The notes under the pieces: generated by a model
Databases searched by the model: none
What the model was told of the DNA's origin: nothing
The model's input: only the letters and a program-made list of their open reading frames with translations
Position numbers and translations under genes: made by a program
Source: Verrucomicrobiaceae bacterium
GTDB taxonomy: Bacteria > Verrucomicrobiota > Verrucomicrobiia > Verrucomicrobiales > Akkermansiaceae
Assembly: GCA_027487435.1 (NCBI GenBank)
Contig: JAIYDP010000066.1
Coordinates: 1 to 49,616 of the forward strand
Reading direction: 5' to 3'
Length of the DNA stretch: 49,616 nt
Shown: piece by piece, positions 19,710 to 29,383 of the stretch
How the letters are laid out: each line of letters opens with the position of its first letter
How positions within the stretch are numbered: the stretch's first letter is position 1

Positions 19710-19716
19710 ATAAGTG

Positions 19717-21132
19717 TTAGACCTTTGCCTCCAACCATTTGCCGCGAAAATGCAACCATGAGAACACACAGGCTTGCACTGTCAGATCGATGGCGAAAAC
19801 CGTCCACACACCCACAAGTGTCAACGAGGTAAACTCCCGCAATGTCCACAAAACACCGATCCGAAAAAAAATCATGATAGAAAATGCCCACTTCATCACC
19901 AATGGTGTAGCACCGGCACCGCGCATGGTGGTTTTTAGCAAAATGCACGTCGCAAACGCTGGCTGAGCGAAGGCACATACCAATAACAGCGGCGCGGCCA
20001 TGAGCAAATGCTGTTCGCTATCGCCCGCTAGTAAGTGCACCAAATGTTCTCGAAAGATCACAAAACACAGCCCCAGCAGGCACATCACTGCTACATTCAG
20101 TTTCCAACAAAAGCGTACCGCTCGCACCGCCATTTCTTTGCTACCAGCTCCGAGATATTGCCCCGTCAATGCAGCGGCAGCCGTAGCGATCGCAAATCCA
20201 GGCATGAAACTCATCGATTCTACTTTTATGGCGATCATGTGAGCTCCCAAAGATCCTTCTTGCGCCAAATTCGAAATGGTTTGGATCCCAAAATAATGAA
20301 TCGACCACATCCCCGCCACCTCCATCGATTGCGGAACCCCGACACGGACGATGCGCATCATGGTTTGCTTATGCCAAGCGATGGCACTACGCGTCCAACG
20401 CAACACCGCTGCATCTTTCATGCTGTCGCGGCGAATCATGGCCATGGCGACAGTAAACGCCCCCGCCACCCAGCCGCAAACCGTGCCCCACGCGATACCA
20501 GCCACTCCATGGCCACCCCATGGCTCCGGTCCATAGACAAACAAAATGCTCAAGGAAATATTAACCACATTTACCACCACCATCGAGAGAAACGGCGTTC
20601 GCGTATCGCCGGAACCCCGTAAGGCCGCATTCATCGCCATCATCGCACCACTGAAAGGCCCACTCCAAGCCAGTGCAAAAAGATATTCATGTGCCAGCAC
20701 TTGAGCCTCAGGGCTCAGTCCCATCATCCCGACCAACACTCCCTTGCCAGCGAGCAGAAGCACCAAAGATCCAATTCCCGCAACTAGCCCCAGCCAAGCA
20801 CCTTGCCCCATGCCACGTCTCGCCAATTCCGTATCCCTCGCTCCCGTTGCACGTGATACCAACGCCATCACCCCAATCGCTACGGCTCCTTGGAGGATGT
20901 TAAAAAACCAACCGACATAGCTTCCCAGGCCCATGGCATCAAGGATCGCTACTTTTTTCGCACCCTCGGCCATCCTACTGCTTACCAAAACATCACAAAC
21001 GCCCACCAAAAAGGTCAGCATATTTTCTAGCAGCGGCCACACCGCTAAGGTAGCAACTTGTCGGCCGAGCGATAATCCACCCAGTTTCCCCGCTAGAACG
21101 GGAAGCGATGGGGAATCAGATGAACGGCTCAT
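19717..21132 (-). CDS. MATE family efflux transporter
   Basis: A 471-residue polytopic membrane protein with about twelve membrane segments in two related halves, typical of multidrug and toxin extrusion proteins driven by H+ or Na+. Supporting motifs are ATLAVWPLLENM, MALVSRATGARD in the first half and TAAAALTGQYLGAGSKEMAVR in the second. The substrate cannot be inferred. Its stop is followed within 8 bases by palindromic element copy 2. Confidence 0.9.
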   Translation of the reverse strand: MSRSSDSPSLPVLAGKLGGLSLGRQVATLAVWPLLENMLTFLVGVCDVLVSSRMAEGAKKVAILDAMGLGSYVGWFFNILQGAVAIGVMALVSRATGARDTELARRGMGQGAWLGLVAGIGSLVLLLAGKGVLVGMMGLSPEAQVLAHEYLFALAWSGPFSGAMMAMNAALRGSGDTRTPFLSMVVVNVVNISLSILFVYGPEPWGGHGVAGIAWGTVCGWVAGAFTVAMAMIRRDSMKDAAVLRWTRSAIAWHKQTMMRIVRVGVPQSMEVAGMWSIHYFGIQTISNLAQEGSLGAHMIAIKVESMSFMPGFAIATAAAALTGQYLGAGSKEMAVRAVRFCWKLNVAVMCLLGLCFVIFREHLVHLLAGDSEQHLLMAAPLLLVCAFAQPAFATCILLKTTMRGAGATPLVMKWAFSIMIFFRIGVLWTLREFTSLTLVGVWTVFAIDLTVQACVFSWLHFRGKWLEAKV

Positions 21133-21387
21133 GTTGGCAGCGAGACTCCCACCCCGCCTTCACAAAGTCAATGCCTCTCACCAGTTTTCCCCGAAACATT
21201 CTCGCTTTCCACACGAAATCAAAACAGCATGATCTTACCCATGCAAAGTAACGTATTCTCTTGGGGATCGACTCATTCCGATACATCGAACTGTGCTTCA
21301 AACATCAAAATACTCATGAAGTAACTTGATCATCATTTTCACAAACATCTTCCTTGCAATGCAAAAAAACTCTGCCATCTTATATCT

Positions 21388-22101
21388 ATGAATTCACCCG
21401 TATTGTTATTGCTGTGCTCCATGTTTTTGCTACCTCTCTCTGCTCAGCAACGCCGAGAGAGGAAATCGTTGCTCGATAGTGATCCGTCAGTCGTTCATCT
21501 CACGGGCTTGCCGGATATGCAAATCGATCTCCAAATCATCAAAAACGCGCCCATTTTCTCTGATATCAATGGCAAATCCAAACTGGGCGAAATCCGCGCG
21601 AATCAGAAAGTTCGTATCGAGGCCATAACCGACCGTGCTTACAAAGTTCGTGGCAAAGGTCTCGTCAACGATGTCGCAGGCTGGGTGGGGCCAACCGCAT
21701 TTGCATCGAAGGATCCCAACTTCATAGAAAATTTGAAAAAATTCCACAAGCGCCAAGTAGAGGTGAACAAATGCATCGCCGAGAAGAAAGTTGCTCTCGG
21801 TATGACCACGGAAGAGGTGACCCAAGCTCTCGGTAGCCCGAAAAAAAGCACGCTGCGCCAAGAACAAGGTGGCCAAAGCGGCAAGTGGGAATACATCGAA
21901 TACGACCAACAAAACAATTATAACACCATTCAAGATCCGGTCACGGGTCAAATCTTTCGCCAACTCGTGAGCGTTACTCAAATCGAAAAAAACAAGAAAG
22001 CCATCGAGTTCACCAATGGTGTTGTAAGTGCCATCGAAGACACGGAAGACAAAGCTGGGACACTACGAATTGTGATCCCTCCTATTATTTTCGCTTGGTA
22101 G
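21388..22101 (+). CDS. Secreted protein with SH3-like and SmpA/OmlA-like segments
   Basis: 237 residues beginning with a signal peptide (hydrophobic core LLLLCSMFLLPLSA, cut probably after Ala-Gln). Residues about 45-105 look like a bacterial SH3 domain (APIFSDINGKSKLGEIRANQ). Residues about 127-150 (VALGMTTEEVTQALGSPKK) match the turn seen in SmpA/BamE-like outer-membrane assembly factors. The overall function is unknown; a periplasmic or cell-wall role is an inference. It stands alone, 255 bases after a divergent MATE gene. Confidence 0.65.
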   Translation: MNSPVLLLLCSMFLLPLSAQQRRERKSLLDSDPSVVHLTGLPDMQIDLQIIKNAPIFSDINGKSKLGEIRANQKVRIEAITDRAYKVRGKGLVNDVAGWVGPTAFASKDPNFIENLKKFHKRQVEVNKCIAEKKVALGMTTEEVTQALGSPKKSTLRQEQGGQSGKWEYIEYDQQNNYNTIQDPVTGQIFRQLVSVTQIEKNKKAIEFTNGVVSAIEDTEDKAGTLRIVIPPIIFAW

Positions 22102-22113
22102 ATTTCATTTTGC

Positions 22114-22227
22114 ATGAGCTCATACATGCATATTTGGGCTTTCATCGGAATGATGCTGTTTCCATTGATTCTAGGGAAGGTGCGCATGAATTATAATGAG
22201 GAGCGTCGGGCGGTGCCACTGCGGTGA
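22114..22227 (+). CDS. Possible 37-residue membrane peptide
   Basis: A short open frame begins 12 bases after the stop of the preceding secreted-protein gene. It has one hydrophobic stretch (IWAFIGMMLFPLILG, about residues 7-21) and a charged C-terminal tail (NYNEERRAV), the usual design of small membrane proteins. There is no clear ribosome-binding site, and it may be chance. The rest of the gap to hemC (22228-22365) holds nothing I recognise. Confidence 0.25.
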   Translation: MSSYMHIWAFIGMMLFPLILGKVRMNYNEERRAVPLR

Positions 22228-22365
22228 TCCACTCGACTAGTCCCTACGACGTAAAATCATTTCCCGCCGCACAATCGTAAGATTGACGGATCGTCACTTC
22301 GCCCTTAGCTTGTGCGCCCACCTGTCGGCAAGCCGTCGATATGGGGGGATGGATGATTTTCGAAA

Positions 22366-23292
22366 ATGAATCAAAGCGCACGCATCAGAGTTGGGACAAG
22401 GGGCAGTGATTTGGCACTCTATCAGGCCAATGCCACAGAGGGATTGTTGCGTCAACTTTTCCCTGACCATGAAATCGAGCGCGTCATTATCAAAACCACC
22501 GGTGATAAACGCACCGACGTGGCACTTTCTGAGGTAGCAAAAGCTGATGGTGGTCTCGACAAAGGGGTGTTTACCAAAGAACTGGAAATGGCTCTCGATG
22601 CGGGAGAAATCGACATCGCTGTGCATAGCCTAAAGGATGTTCCCACCGTGCTTGCAGAGCGATTTTCCATCGCTGGTGTTTTGCCCCGAGCAGGAGTGCG
22701 CGATTGCTTGGTGACCCGTAGTAATGAACCGTGGCAAGATCTTCCCGCTGGAGCGCGCATCGGCACCAGTAGTGTGCGTCGGGCGAAGCAATTGCAATGG
22801 CTGCGGCCCGATTGGCAAATTCGAGACTTGCGCGGAAATGTGCCCACGCGCTTGCAAAGGCTCGCCGATGGCACGGGCTACGATGCCATCATGCTTGCTG
22901 AAGCAGGTTTGGATCGGCTCGGATTCTTGCACGAATCGGATCTAGCTCTGCACTATCATCTACTCGATGTAGAAGTGTTTTTCCCAGCCGCAGGCCAAGG
23001 TGCGATAGGGCTAGAAATCCGTTCTGCCGATGCTGCGATGCGTGCCTGCTGCGAAGCGATTTCTCATCAAGAAACGATGACCTGCGTGAGTGCAGAGCGT
23101 GAGTTTTTGCGCTTATTAGATGGCGGATGCCACACACCTGTGGGAGTTTTTTGCCATTTGCATGGCAGAGTGCTACAGATGAAGGCACGAGTTTTCCCCG
23201 AAGAGGGAGGAGCGCCACGGAGTGCTGCCGTTTCGGGAGATGCAAGCTCGCCCCATGAAGTGGCAGCATCATTGTTTGAACAGTTAGTATGA
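22366..23292 (+). CDS. hemC: Porphobilinogen deaminase (hydroxymethylbilane synthase)
   Basis: 308 residues. It joins four porphobilinogens into hydroxymethylbilane in heme and tetrapyrrole synthesis. RVGTRGSDLALYQA opens the protein. HSLKDVPT, TSSVRRAKQL and DLRGNVPTRL line the active site, and Cys in LLDGGCHTPVG (about residue 255) carries the dipyrromethane cofactor. The stop overlaps the start of the next gene (ATGA), whose product uses the next intermediate. Confidence 0.97.
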   Translation: MNQSARIRVGTRGSDLALYQANATEGLLRQLFPDHEIERVIIKTTGDKRTDVALSEVAKADGGLDKGVFTKELEMALDAGEIDIAVHSLKDVPTVLAERFSIAGVLPRAGVRDCLVTRSNEPWQDLPAGARIGTSSVRRAKQLQWLRPDWQIRDLRGNVPTRLQRLADGTGYDAIMLAEAGLDRLGFLHESDLALHYHLLDVEVFFPAAGQGAIGLEIRSADAAMRACCEAISHQETMTCVSAEREFLRLLDGGCHTPVGVFCHLHGRVLQMKARVFPEEGGAPRSAAVSGDASSPHEVAASLFEQLV

Positions 23293-24797
23293 AAGAGGCA
23301 AAAGGAATTTGTTATTTGGTAGGTGCCGGCCCTGGCGATCTAGGTTTGGTCACATTGCGAGCAAAAGAATGCATCGAGATGGCGGATGTGCTGGTCTATG
23401 ATGCGCTCAGTAGTAGCTTACTCTTGTCCTGGACTAACAAGGATTGCGAGAAAATCTTCGTCGGTAAGCGGGCGAAAAATCACGCGCTTTCGCAGGATGA
23501 AATCAATGCCTTGATCGTCGCACGCACCCAAGCGGGGAAATCCGTTGTTCGACTCAAGGGCGGCGACCCAATGATTTTCGGACGTGGTGGCGAAGAAGCG
23601 GCCGAACTTGCAGCAGCGGGCGTAGCATTTGAAATCGTACCAGGCATCAGTTCGACGATCGGAGGTCCATGCTATGCAGGCATTCCGGTAACGCATCGCG
23701 ATCATTGCTCGCAACTAACGATATTTACTGGTCATGAAGATCCGACCAAGGGCGAAAGCTCGATCGATTATGCTCAACTCGCCAAAGCACCGGGAACCAA
23801 GGTCTTTGTGATGGGAATCGCCCGTTTGCGCGAGATTTGTGCGCAATTCGTCCAACACGGCACCTCCGCAGAAACACCAATGGCGCTGGTGCGTTGGGCT
23901 ACCACTCCGCAGCAATGGACCTTAGTTGGCACTGTTGGCACCATGGCTGACATCGCCGAAGCCCAAGGGTATTCTAGCCCTGCTGTTGCAGTCATCGGCG
24001 AGGTGGTGCGTGAGCGTGAAACAATTCGTTGGTTCGATAAGCGGCCACTTTTTGGCAAGCGCATCGTGGTTACACGGACTCGCGAACAGGCTGGCAATCT
24101 CAGCAAAGAACTTGCCAATCTGGGAGCTGATGTCGTTGAGCTTCCGGTCATTCGCATGGAGCATCCTCAGGATAAACTCGGCTTTGCCGAATGCGTGGCT
24201 ACAGCTCATCAATACGATTGGATTGTTTTCACTTCGCCAAACGGAGTTGAGAAATTCTTTGAAGCCTTTTTCAGCATTCACGAAGATGCCCGTTGCCTAG
24301 GCAATCCGCGCATCGCGGTCATTGGCCCTGGCACGGCTGCTAAGGTGAAAGAATTCCGCATCGGCGTAGATCTGATGCCGGAAAAACACGTTGCAGAAGG
24401 TCTAGTGGAAGCATTTCGTAACGAATCCATCGAAAATCTTACCATTCTCGTCGTCAAGCCTGAGCAATCGCGCGATGTCGTCTCACAAGGTCTCGCCGAT
24501 ATGGGCGCGATCGTTGATGATTGCATTGCCTATCGCACCGTAGCCGAAACGACCGATCCCACAGGTGCTGTAGAAATGTTGCGCGAGCAAGGTGCCGATG
24601 TCATCACTTTCACCTCGGCATCGACCGTCGAACATTTTTTTGCACTAGGGATTCCATGGCCGAAAGGCTGCAAAGCCGGCAGTATCGGCCCTGTTACCAG
24701 TGATGCGCTGCGCAAAATCGGTCATCCTCCTGACTTCGAAGCTACCGAGTTCAATATCCCTGGCCTTGTTAAGGCGATCAAAAAAAATATGCTGTAA
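23289..24797 (+). CDS. cobA-hemD: Fused uroporphyrinogen-III C-methyltransferase / uroporphyrinogen-III synthase
   Basis: A 502-residue two-domain protein. Residues 1 to about 245 are the SAM-dependent methyltransferase (VGAGPGDLGLVTLRA, VRLKGGDPMIFGRGGEE, and PGISSTIGGPCYAGIPVTHRD split over the active site), which makes precorrin-2 for siroheme or cobalamin. Residues from about 253 are HemD (GKRIVVTRTREQAGNL, WIVFTSPNGVEKFF, TFTSASTVEHF), which closes hydroxymethylbilane to uroporphyrinogen III. The two fused activities are consecutive and sit directly after hemC. Such CobA-HemD fusions are known in several phyla. Start coupled to hemC by a 4-base overlap. Confidence 0.95.
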   Translation: MKEAKGICYLVGAGPGDLGLVTLRAKECIEMADVLVYDALSSSLLLSWTNKDCEKIFVGKRAKNHALSQDEINALIVARTQAGKSVVRLKGGDPMIFGRGGEEAAELAAAGVAFEIVPGISSTIGGPCYAGIPVTHRDHCSQLTIFTGHEDPTKGESSIDYAQLAKAPGTKVFVMGIARLREICAQFVQHGTSAETPMALVRWATTPQQWTLVGTVGTMADIAEAQGYSSPAVAVIGEVVRERETIRWFDKRPLFGKRIVVTRTREQAGNLSKELANLGADVVELPVIRMEHPQDKLGFAECVATAHQYDWIVFTSPNGVEKFFEAFFSIHEDARCLGNPRIAVIGPGTAAKVKEFRIGVDLMPEKHVAEGLVEAFRNESIENLTILVVKPEQSRDVVSQGLADMGAIVDDCIAYRTVAETTDPTGAVEMLREQGADVITFTSASTVEHFFALGIPWPKGCKAGSIGPVTSDALRKIGHPPDFEATEFNIPGLVKAIKKNML

Positions 24798-24897
24798 GGA
24801 TCTGATCGAGTATCTATCATTTCACGTAAAAGTGATTCGAAAAGAAGCTGATTTTTCCCATCGCCAAACCTAGGAAAGTAGGCATGCTCGTCTGCGT

Positions 24898-25329
24898 ATG
24901 GATTTATCACCGCAAGTGCTTTGGTTTTTGTTTGGCTCGCTGCTGATCATCGTAGAGTTCGCCTTGCCGGGTATCATCTTGGTGTTCTTTGGTGTCGGCG
25001 CATGGATTACAGCGCTTACCACTTGGATCGGCCTTACTCCTGGTTTGCCTGCCCAAAATATGGTTTTTTGCATTTCCTCGTTATTGTTGTTGTTCTTGCT
25101 GCGCAATCGTTTGAAAAACATATTTGTAGGAAATTCGACCAATGACAAAATCGAAGACGAATACACAGGCAAAGAGGTTCTTGCGCTTAGTGACATCTCC
25201 GACAGAGGCGGGAAAGTCGAAATCAAAGGCACGGAATGGAATGCTCGTTCAGAAACGCCGATCTCGTCATCCAGCCTTGTGATCATTGAGCGGCGCGAAG
25301 GATTAACTTTGCATGTTCGCCCTCGCTAA
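24898..25329 (+). CDS. Short NfeD family membrane protein
   Basis: 143 residues. Two or three hydrophobic segments (about 5-60 and 65-80) precede a C-terminal OB-fold domain (about 85-143; YTGKEVLALSDI, GGKVEIKGTEWNARSE), the usual plan of short NfeD proteins that lack the ClpP-like protease part. NfeD proteins commonly sit beside and bind SPFH/stomatin-like proteins, and a slipin gene follows 36 bases on. The pair probably organises membrane microdomains. Confidence 0.9.
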   Translation: MDLSPQVLWFLFGSLLIIVEFALPGIILVFFGVGAWITALTTWIGLTPGLPAQNMVFCISSLLLLFLLRNRLKNIFVGNSTNDKIEDEYTGKEVLALSDISDRGGKVEIKGTEWNARSETPISSSSLVIIERREGLTLHVRPR

Positions 25330-25365
25330 AAATCTCTCCTTATCAATCCATCAACACATACGACT

Positions 25366-26364
25366 ATGACATCACTTCACTTGTTCTTAGCTGATACTTC
25401 TGACTCCTCCTGGGCTGCAATTATCATCACATTATCACTCATCCTAGTGGCGATAATCGCACTGGTGAAAACAGCGAAAATCGTACCGCAGCGCACCGCT
25501 CACGTCATCGAGCGTCTCGGCAAATACCATCGTACTCTTGACGCAGGATTTCACATCCTGATTCCCTTCATTGACCGCGTAGCCTATCGCCACTCACTTA
25601 AAGAGGTAGCCATGGACGTGCCACCACAGATGTGCATCACCAAGGACAATATCGCGATCGAAATTGACGGAATCCTCTACATGCAGGTGCTTGACGCGAA
25701 GCTCGCATCTTACGGCATCGAAAACTACTACTATGCGGCATCGCAACTCGCACAAACCACCCTGCGATCGGAAATTGGCAAGCTGGAATTGGATAAAACC
25801 TTTGAAGAACGCGATACGATGAATGCCTCGGTGATTGCGGCACTGGATAAAGCATCTGAGCCGTGGGGATTGAAGATCACACGATACGAGATTGCCAACA
25901 TCAAGCCACCACAATCGGTGCAAGATGCGCTAGAAAAGCAAATGCGTGCCGAACGCGAAAGGCGCTCGCAAATCGCCCTTTCGGAAGGAACGCGCGAAGC
26001 ACAAATCAATGTGGCAGAGGGGCAAAAACAAGAAACCATCAAGTATTCCGAAGCGCAGAAACTCAAGCAAATCAATGAAGCTGAAGGGAAAGCGAAAGAA
26101 ATTGAACTTCTCGCCAGTGCTACCGCGCACGGCATTCGTGCCATTGCAGAAGCCATCCAGCAACCCGGTGGTAAGGAGGCGGTGAATCTACGAATCGCGG
26201 AGCAATACGTCATTCAGTTTGGCAATCTCGCTAAGGCTTCCAACACCATGATTATCCCTGCAAACCTCAGCGATATCGGAGGAACCGTAGCGGGTCTCGC
26301 CAAAGTACTGGACCAATTGAAGGGAGAGACTTCTTCTTCGGTTACGCCACCACCACTTTTCTAA
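25366..26364 (+). CDS. SPFH/Band 7 family protein (paraslipin, QmcA-like)
   Basis: 332 residues. One N-terminal membrane segment (about 14-35) is followed by the SPFH domain (VPQRTAHVIERLGKYHRTLDAG, SEIGKLELDKTFEERDTMN) and a long Ala/Glu/Gln coiled coil (about 190-260) ending in a Gly-rich region. Paraslipins form ring-like assemblies in the membrane with NfeD partners. It is downstream of nfeD in the same direction. The start at 25366 gives the usual length. Confidence 0.93.
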   Translation: MTSLHLFLADTSDSSWAAIIITLSLILVAIIALVKTAKIVPQRTAHVIERLGKYHRTLDAGFHILIPFIDRVAYRHSLKEVAMDVPPQMCITKDNIAIEIDGILYMQVLDAKLASYGIENYYYAASQLAQTTLRSEIGKLELDKTFEERDTMNASVIAALDKASEPWGLKITRYEIANIKPPQSVQDALEKQMRAERERRSQIALSEGTREAQINVAEGQKQETIKYSEAQKLKQINEAEGKAKEIELLASATAHGIRAIAEAIQQPGGKEAVNLRIAEQYVIQFGNLAKASNTMIIPANLSDIGGTVAGLAKVLDQLKGETSSSVTPPPLF

Positions 26365-26398
26365 CATTCTTACGGAAGATTCTCGCAATTTTGCGTAG

Positions 26399-26433
26399 CT
26401 TGCGTTTCGCGACTCCCCCCAGCGAAACGCAAG
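26399..26433. terminator. Strong hairpin between converging genes
   Basis: A perfect 12-bp stem CTTGCGTTTCGC / GCGAAACGCAAG with an 11-base, C-rich loop, placed between the stops of the slipin and manC genes. There is no T-run, so it may act as a processing or stabilising hairpin as well as a terminator. Confidence 0.6.
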
Positions 26434-26443
26434 TGACTGAAGC

Positions 26444-27526
26444 TTAGGTCAACTCTCTAGGCAAGATGTCGGCCAATTTTTTGATGGCATCCGCCTGATG
26501 GCGATTGGCTACCAGCAGGGCATCTTCGGTCTGAACAACGATCAAATCGTCCACGCCGAGCAAGGCAACATGACTGCCCTTGCGCGCATTGAAAACAATG
26601 TTGTTTTCTGAGTCGATCTGTGAAATGGACACATTCGTGGAGTTGTTTGCTGCACAAGTGGGAAGGTATTTTGCGATCGAAATCCATGATCCGACATCAT
26701 CCCAGTCAAACGTAGCCTCGATGTTGAGAACGCGGCGCGCTTTTTCCATGATCGCATAATCGATCGAAATCGGAGTCAATTGGGGGAATTGCCGATCTAC
26801 CGTAGCTTTCAGATCTGTGGAGTGGCGCAGTTCCGAGACAAATTCTGCCAATTGCGGGGCATTGCGGCTTAGTTCGGCAATGACGGATGGCAATGACCAA
26901 ACAAACATGCCTGCATTCCAGCAAAATCCTCCTTGCGCCAAAAATTGCTCAGCTAAGTCTGGGCTGGGCTTTTCGCGAAAGCGTTTCACTTCGTAAGGTA
27001 AATTCTCACAATCCAGTCCTGGAATGCGGGCTCTTTCGCCGCGCTCGATGTAGCCATAGGACGGGCATGGCCATGTGGGCTTGATTCCAATGGTCACGAG
27101 CCCATCGCAATGTGCCGCAGACAAGAGCGCATCTTTCATCACCGCTTGATACGCATCGGTATCGGTGATCAATTGATCGGACGGCAAAACCATCATCAAG
27201 GCCTCGGGATCGCGAGCGGCGATCAAACCAATGCCCAAGGCCACTGCCGGCGCAGTATCGCGCTTGGCCGGTTCGGCGAAAATATTCTCGGCAGGCAACA
27301 TCGTCGCAATCGCACGAACGCTAGGCTCTTGTTTTTGATTGGTGAGAATCAAGATGTTCTCGACGGGGACAAGTCCTTCAAGGCGCCTAATCGTTTGTTC
27401 TAACATGGTGCCGTTATCAAAGAGATCGAGCAATTGTTTCGGTTTGGTATCGCGGCTCAATGGCCAAAAGCGAGTCCCAGAACCACCAGCGAGAATCAGA
27501 GCGTAATTGTGTGAAGAATCAGACAT
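26444..27526 (-). CDS. manC: Mannose-1-phosphate guanylyltransferase
   Basis: 360 residues. It makes GDP-mannose from mannose-1-phosphate and GTP for polysaccharide or fucose-type sugars. The nucleotidyltransferase signature LILAGGSGTRFWPLSRDTKPKQ opens the protein, with LPSDQLI, FREKPSP and FDWDDVGSW in the active site. It has the nucleotidyltransferase part only, without the phosphomannose isomerase domain of bifunctional enzymes. It is divergent from rhaB. Confidence 0.94.
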   Translation of the reverse strand: MSDSSHNYALILAGGSGTRFWPLSRDTKPKQLLDLFDNGTMLEQTIRRLEGLVPVENILILTNQKQEPSVRAIATMLPAENIFAEPAKRDTAPAVALGIGLIAARDPEALMMVLPSDQLITDTDAYQAVMKDALLSAAHCDGLVTIGIKPTWPCPSYGYIERGERARIPGLDCENLPYEVKRFREKPSPDLAEQFLAQGGFCWNAGMFVWSLPSVIAELSRNAPQLAEFVSELRHSTDLKATVDRQFPQLTPISIDYAIMEKARRVLNIEATFDWDDVGSWISIAKYLPTCAANNSTNVSISQIDSENNIVFNARKGSHVALLGVDDLIVVQTEDALLVANRHQADAIKKLADILPRELT

Positions 27527-27652
27527 GCGGAAACACTGCTACATCGGGCAACAACCCGCAAGAATGAATCTCGTTGTTAGGCAATAAAGAATGCTACAAT
27601 TTTTCGATTTTCCACTTTTCACTAGCGAGATTCCCTCTAAAATCAACACCAC

Positions 27653-29137
27653 ATGACAAACGTTTTCCTCTCCATCGATCTCGGTGCTGGCTCGGGTCGC
27701 ATCATTGCCGCTAAAACGGATTTCTCCAAAATGGAACTCGAAGAGGTTCATCGTTTTCCCAATCCCGGCACAAACATTCCTGGTGGTTCGTATTGGAATA
27801 TGATTGGCCTCTATCGTGATATTCTCGATGGACTGCGCAAAGCTGTAGCGACCTATGGTAGCGACATTCGTTCCATCGGTATCGATACCTGGGGCTGTGA
27901 TTTTGCCCTTCTCGATCATGATGGACACCTCCTGGATGCACCGCATCAGTATCGCGATAGCCGCTTCGAGGGGATGGCAGAAGAAATGCACCAGCGCATG
28001 CCGCAGAGAGAAATCTACCAACATACGGGAATCCACACCAATTTCTACAATACTTCTCTCCATTTGCTCGCCGAATCGCTGCGGAAATCTCCCGCTCTTG
28101 CTCATGCGGATCGTTTGCTCTTTGTACCCGATCTTCTTGCCTACTGGCTGACGGGAATCATGGCGAATGAGCGCACCATCGCCTCGACCTCTCAACTTTT
28201 TGATCCGAATCAAAATGACTGGGCTTGGCCCGTCATCGATGCGCTAAATTTACCTCGTCGGATCTTTGGCAACATCGTCGCTCCAGGCACGATTCTCGGC
28301 CCGATTACCGCAGAGGTTGCTGAATTTATTGGAATGGCCAATGTTCCTGTGGTGGCTTCTGGCAGTCACGATACAGCATCCGCTGTTGTTGGGATCCCTT
28401 TGACCGAAAGTGACAATCTTTGGCTATCGTCTGGAACATGGTCGATTATGGGATTAGAAACCCCAGTAGCGATCATCAATGATGCCAGCTTTGCTGCAGA
28501 ATTCTGCAATGAACTCGGCCACAATGGGAACGTTCGCTTCCTGAAAAACATCGCCGGACTTTGGCTCATCCAGGAATGCAAACGCCACTGGGCACTCAAT
28601 GGTGAGGACATGGATTACGGCACGCTGGCAAAAATCGCCATTGAAGCACCTGCTTTCACCGCGTTTATCGATCCCGATGACCCAGTGTTTGCGACCCCGG
28701 GAGACATGCCGGAAAAAATTCAGCAGTTTTGTGAACAAACCGGGCAAAGCGTTCCTGCAAGCAAAGGCGCGATCCTGCGCGTAGCCACCGATTCGATCGC
28801 ACTCAAATATCGAGTTACTTACAACAAAATCACTGCTCTTGCTGGAAAATCCTTCCAACGACTTCGCTCCGGTGGTGGCGGCATTCAAAATCGACATCTC
28901 AGCCAAGCGACAGCGAACGCCCTTGGCATCGAAGTCGTCGCCGGCCCTATCGAAGCAACATCATGTGGCAACATCGCTTTGCAAATGACTGCTACTGGCT
29001 ACTTGGACGATGTCCATGCGGCGCGTGCATTGATCGAATCTTCCTTTGAATTCATCACCTACACGCCAGAAGATCATGAGGCATGGCAACGAGCCTTTGA
29101 ACAATTCACCGAGCTACTGAAGCGAGGAAATGGTTGA
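27653..29137 (+). CDS. rhaB: Rhamnulokinase
   Basis: A 494-residue FGGY-family sugar kinase. FLSIDLGAGSGRI (ATP phosphate loop), IGIDTWGCDFALLDHDG, the YRDSR segment and SGSHDTASAVVGIP are rhamnulokinase-like, phosphorylating rhamnulose on the L-rhamnose breakdown route. No other rha gene is in the window, so the pathway partners must be elsewhere. Palindromic element copy 3 starts 2 bases after the stop codon. Confidence 0.92.
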   Translation: MTNVFLSIDLGAGSGRIIAAKTDFSKMELEEVHRFPNPGTNIPGGSYWNMIGLYRDILDGLRKAVATYGSDIRSIGIDTWGCDFALLDHDGHLLDAPHQYRDSRFEGMAEEMHQRMPQREIYQHTGIHTNFYNTSLHLLAESLRKSPALAHADRLLFVPDLLAYWLTGIMANERTIASTSQLFDPNQNDWAWPVIDALNLPRRIFGNIVAPGTILGPITAEVAEFIGMANVPVVASGSHDTASAVVGIPLTESDNLWLSSGTWSIMGLETPVAIINDASFAAEFCNELGHNGNVRFLKNIAGLWLIQECKRHWALNGEDMDYGTLAKIAIEAPAFTAFIDPDDPVFATPGDMPEKIQQFCEQTGQSVPASKGAILRVATDSIALKYRVTYNKITALAGKSFQRLRSGGGGIQNRHLSQATANALGIEVVAGPIEATSCGNIALQMTATGYLDDVHAARALIESSFEFITYTPEDHEAWQRAFEQFTELLKRGNG

Positions 29138-29138
29138 A

Positions 29139-29276
29139 CCCGAGATCTGAAGTAGAGCTGCAGAAAGTCGCTGCTAGGCTTTGATTTGCAAGGCGTTTCA
29201 TGGTTGCAGTGGGCTGCTGCCCCAAGGCCTGAAATGACTTGCACAGCAAATGATGGCGGCGTTACTCTTCGGATTG
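29139..29276 (+). repeat. Palindromic interspersed element, copy 3
   Basis: About 138 bases beginning CCCGAGATCTGAAGTAGAGC right after the rhaB stop and ending in CTTCGGATT. It lacks a few bases in the loop (GGGCTGCTGCCCC where other copies have a longer stretch). TTGAA occurs on both flanks (29134 region and just before 29280), a possible 5-base target duplication. Confidence 0.85.
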
Positions 29277-29383
29277 AATCAATCAATCATTTGCGTAGCG
29301 TTCATTCTCGGTAAAAGCTAGCAATTTGCTTTGGGTGGAAAATTCATCCAAGAAGGCGGCTTTGCTGTTCGTTGCTATGGTGT

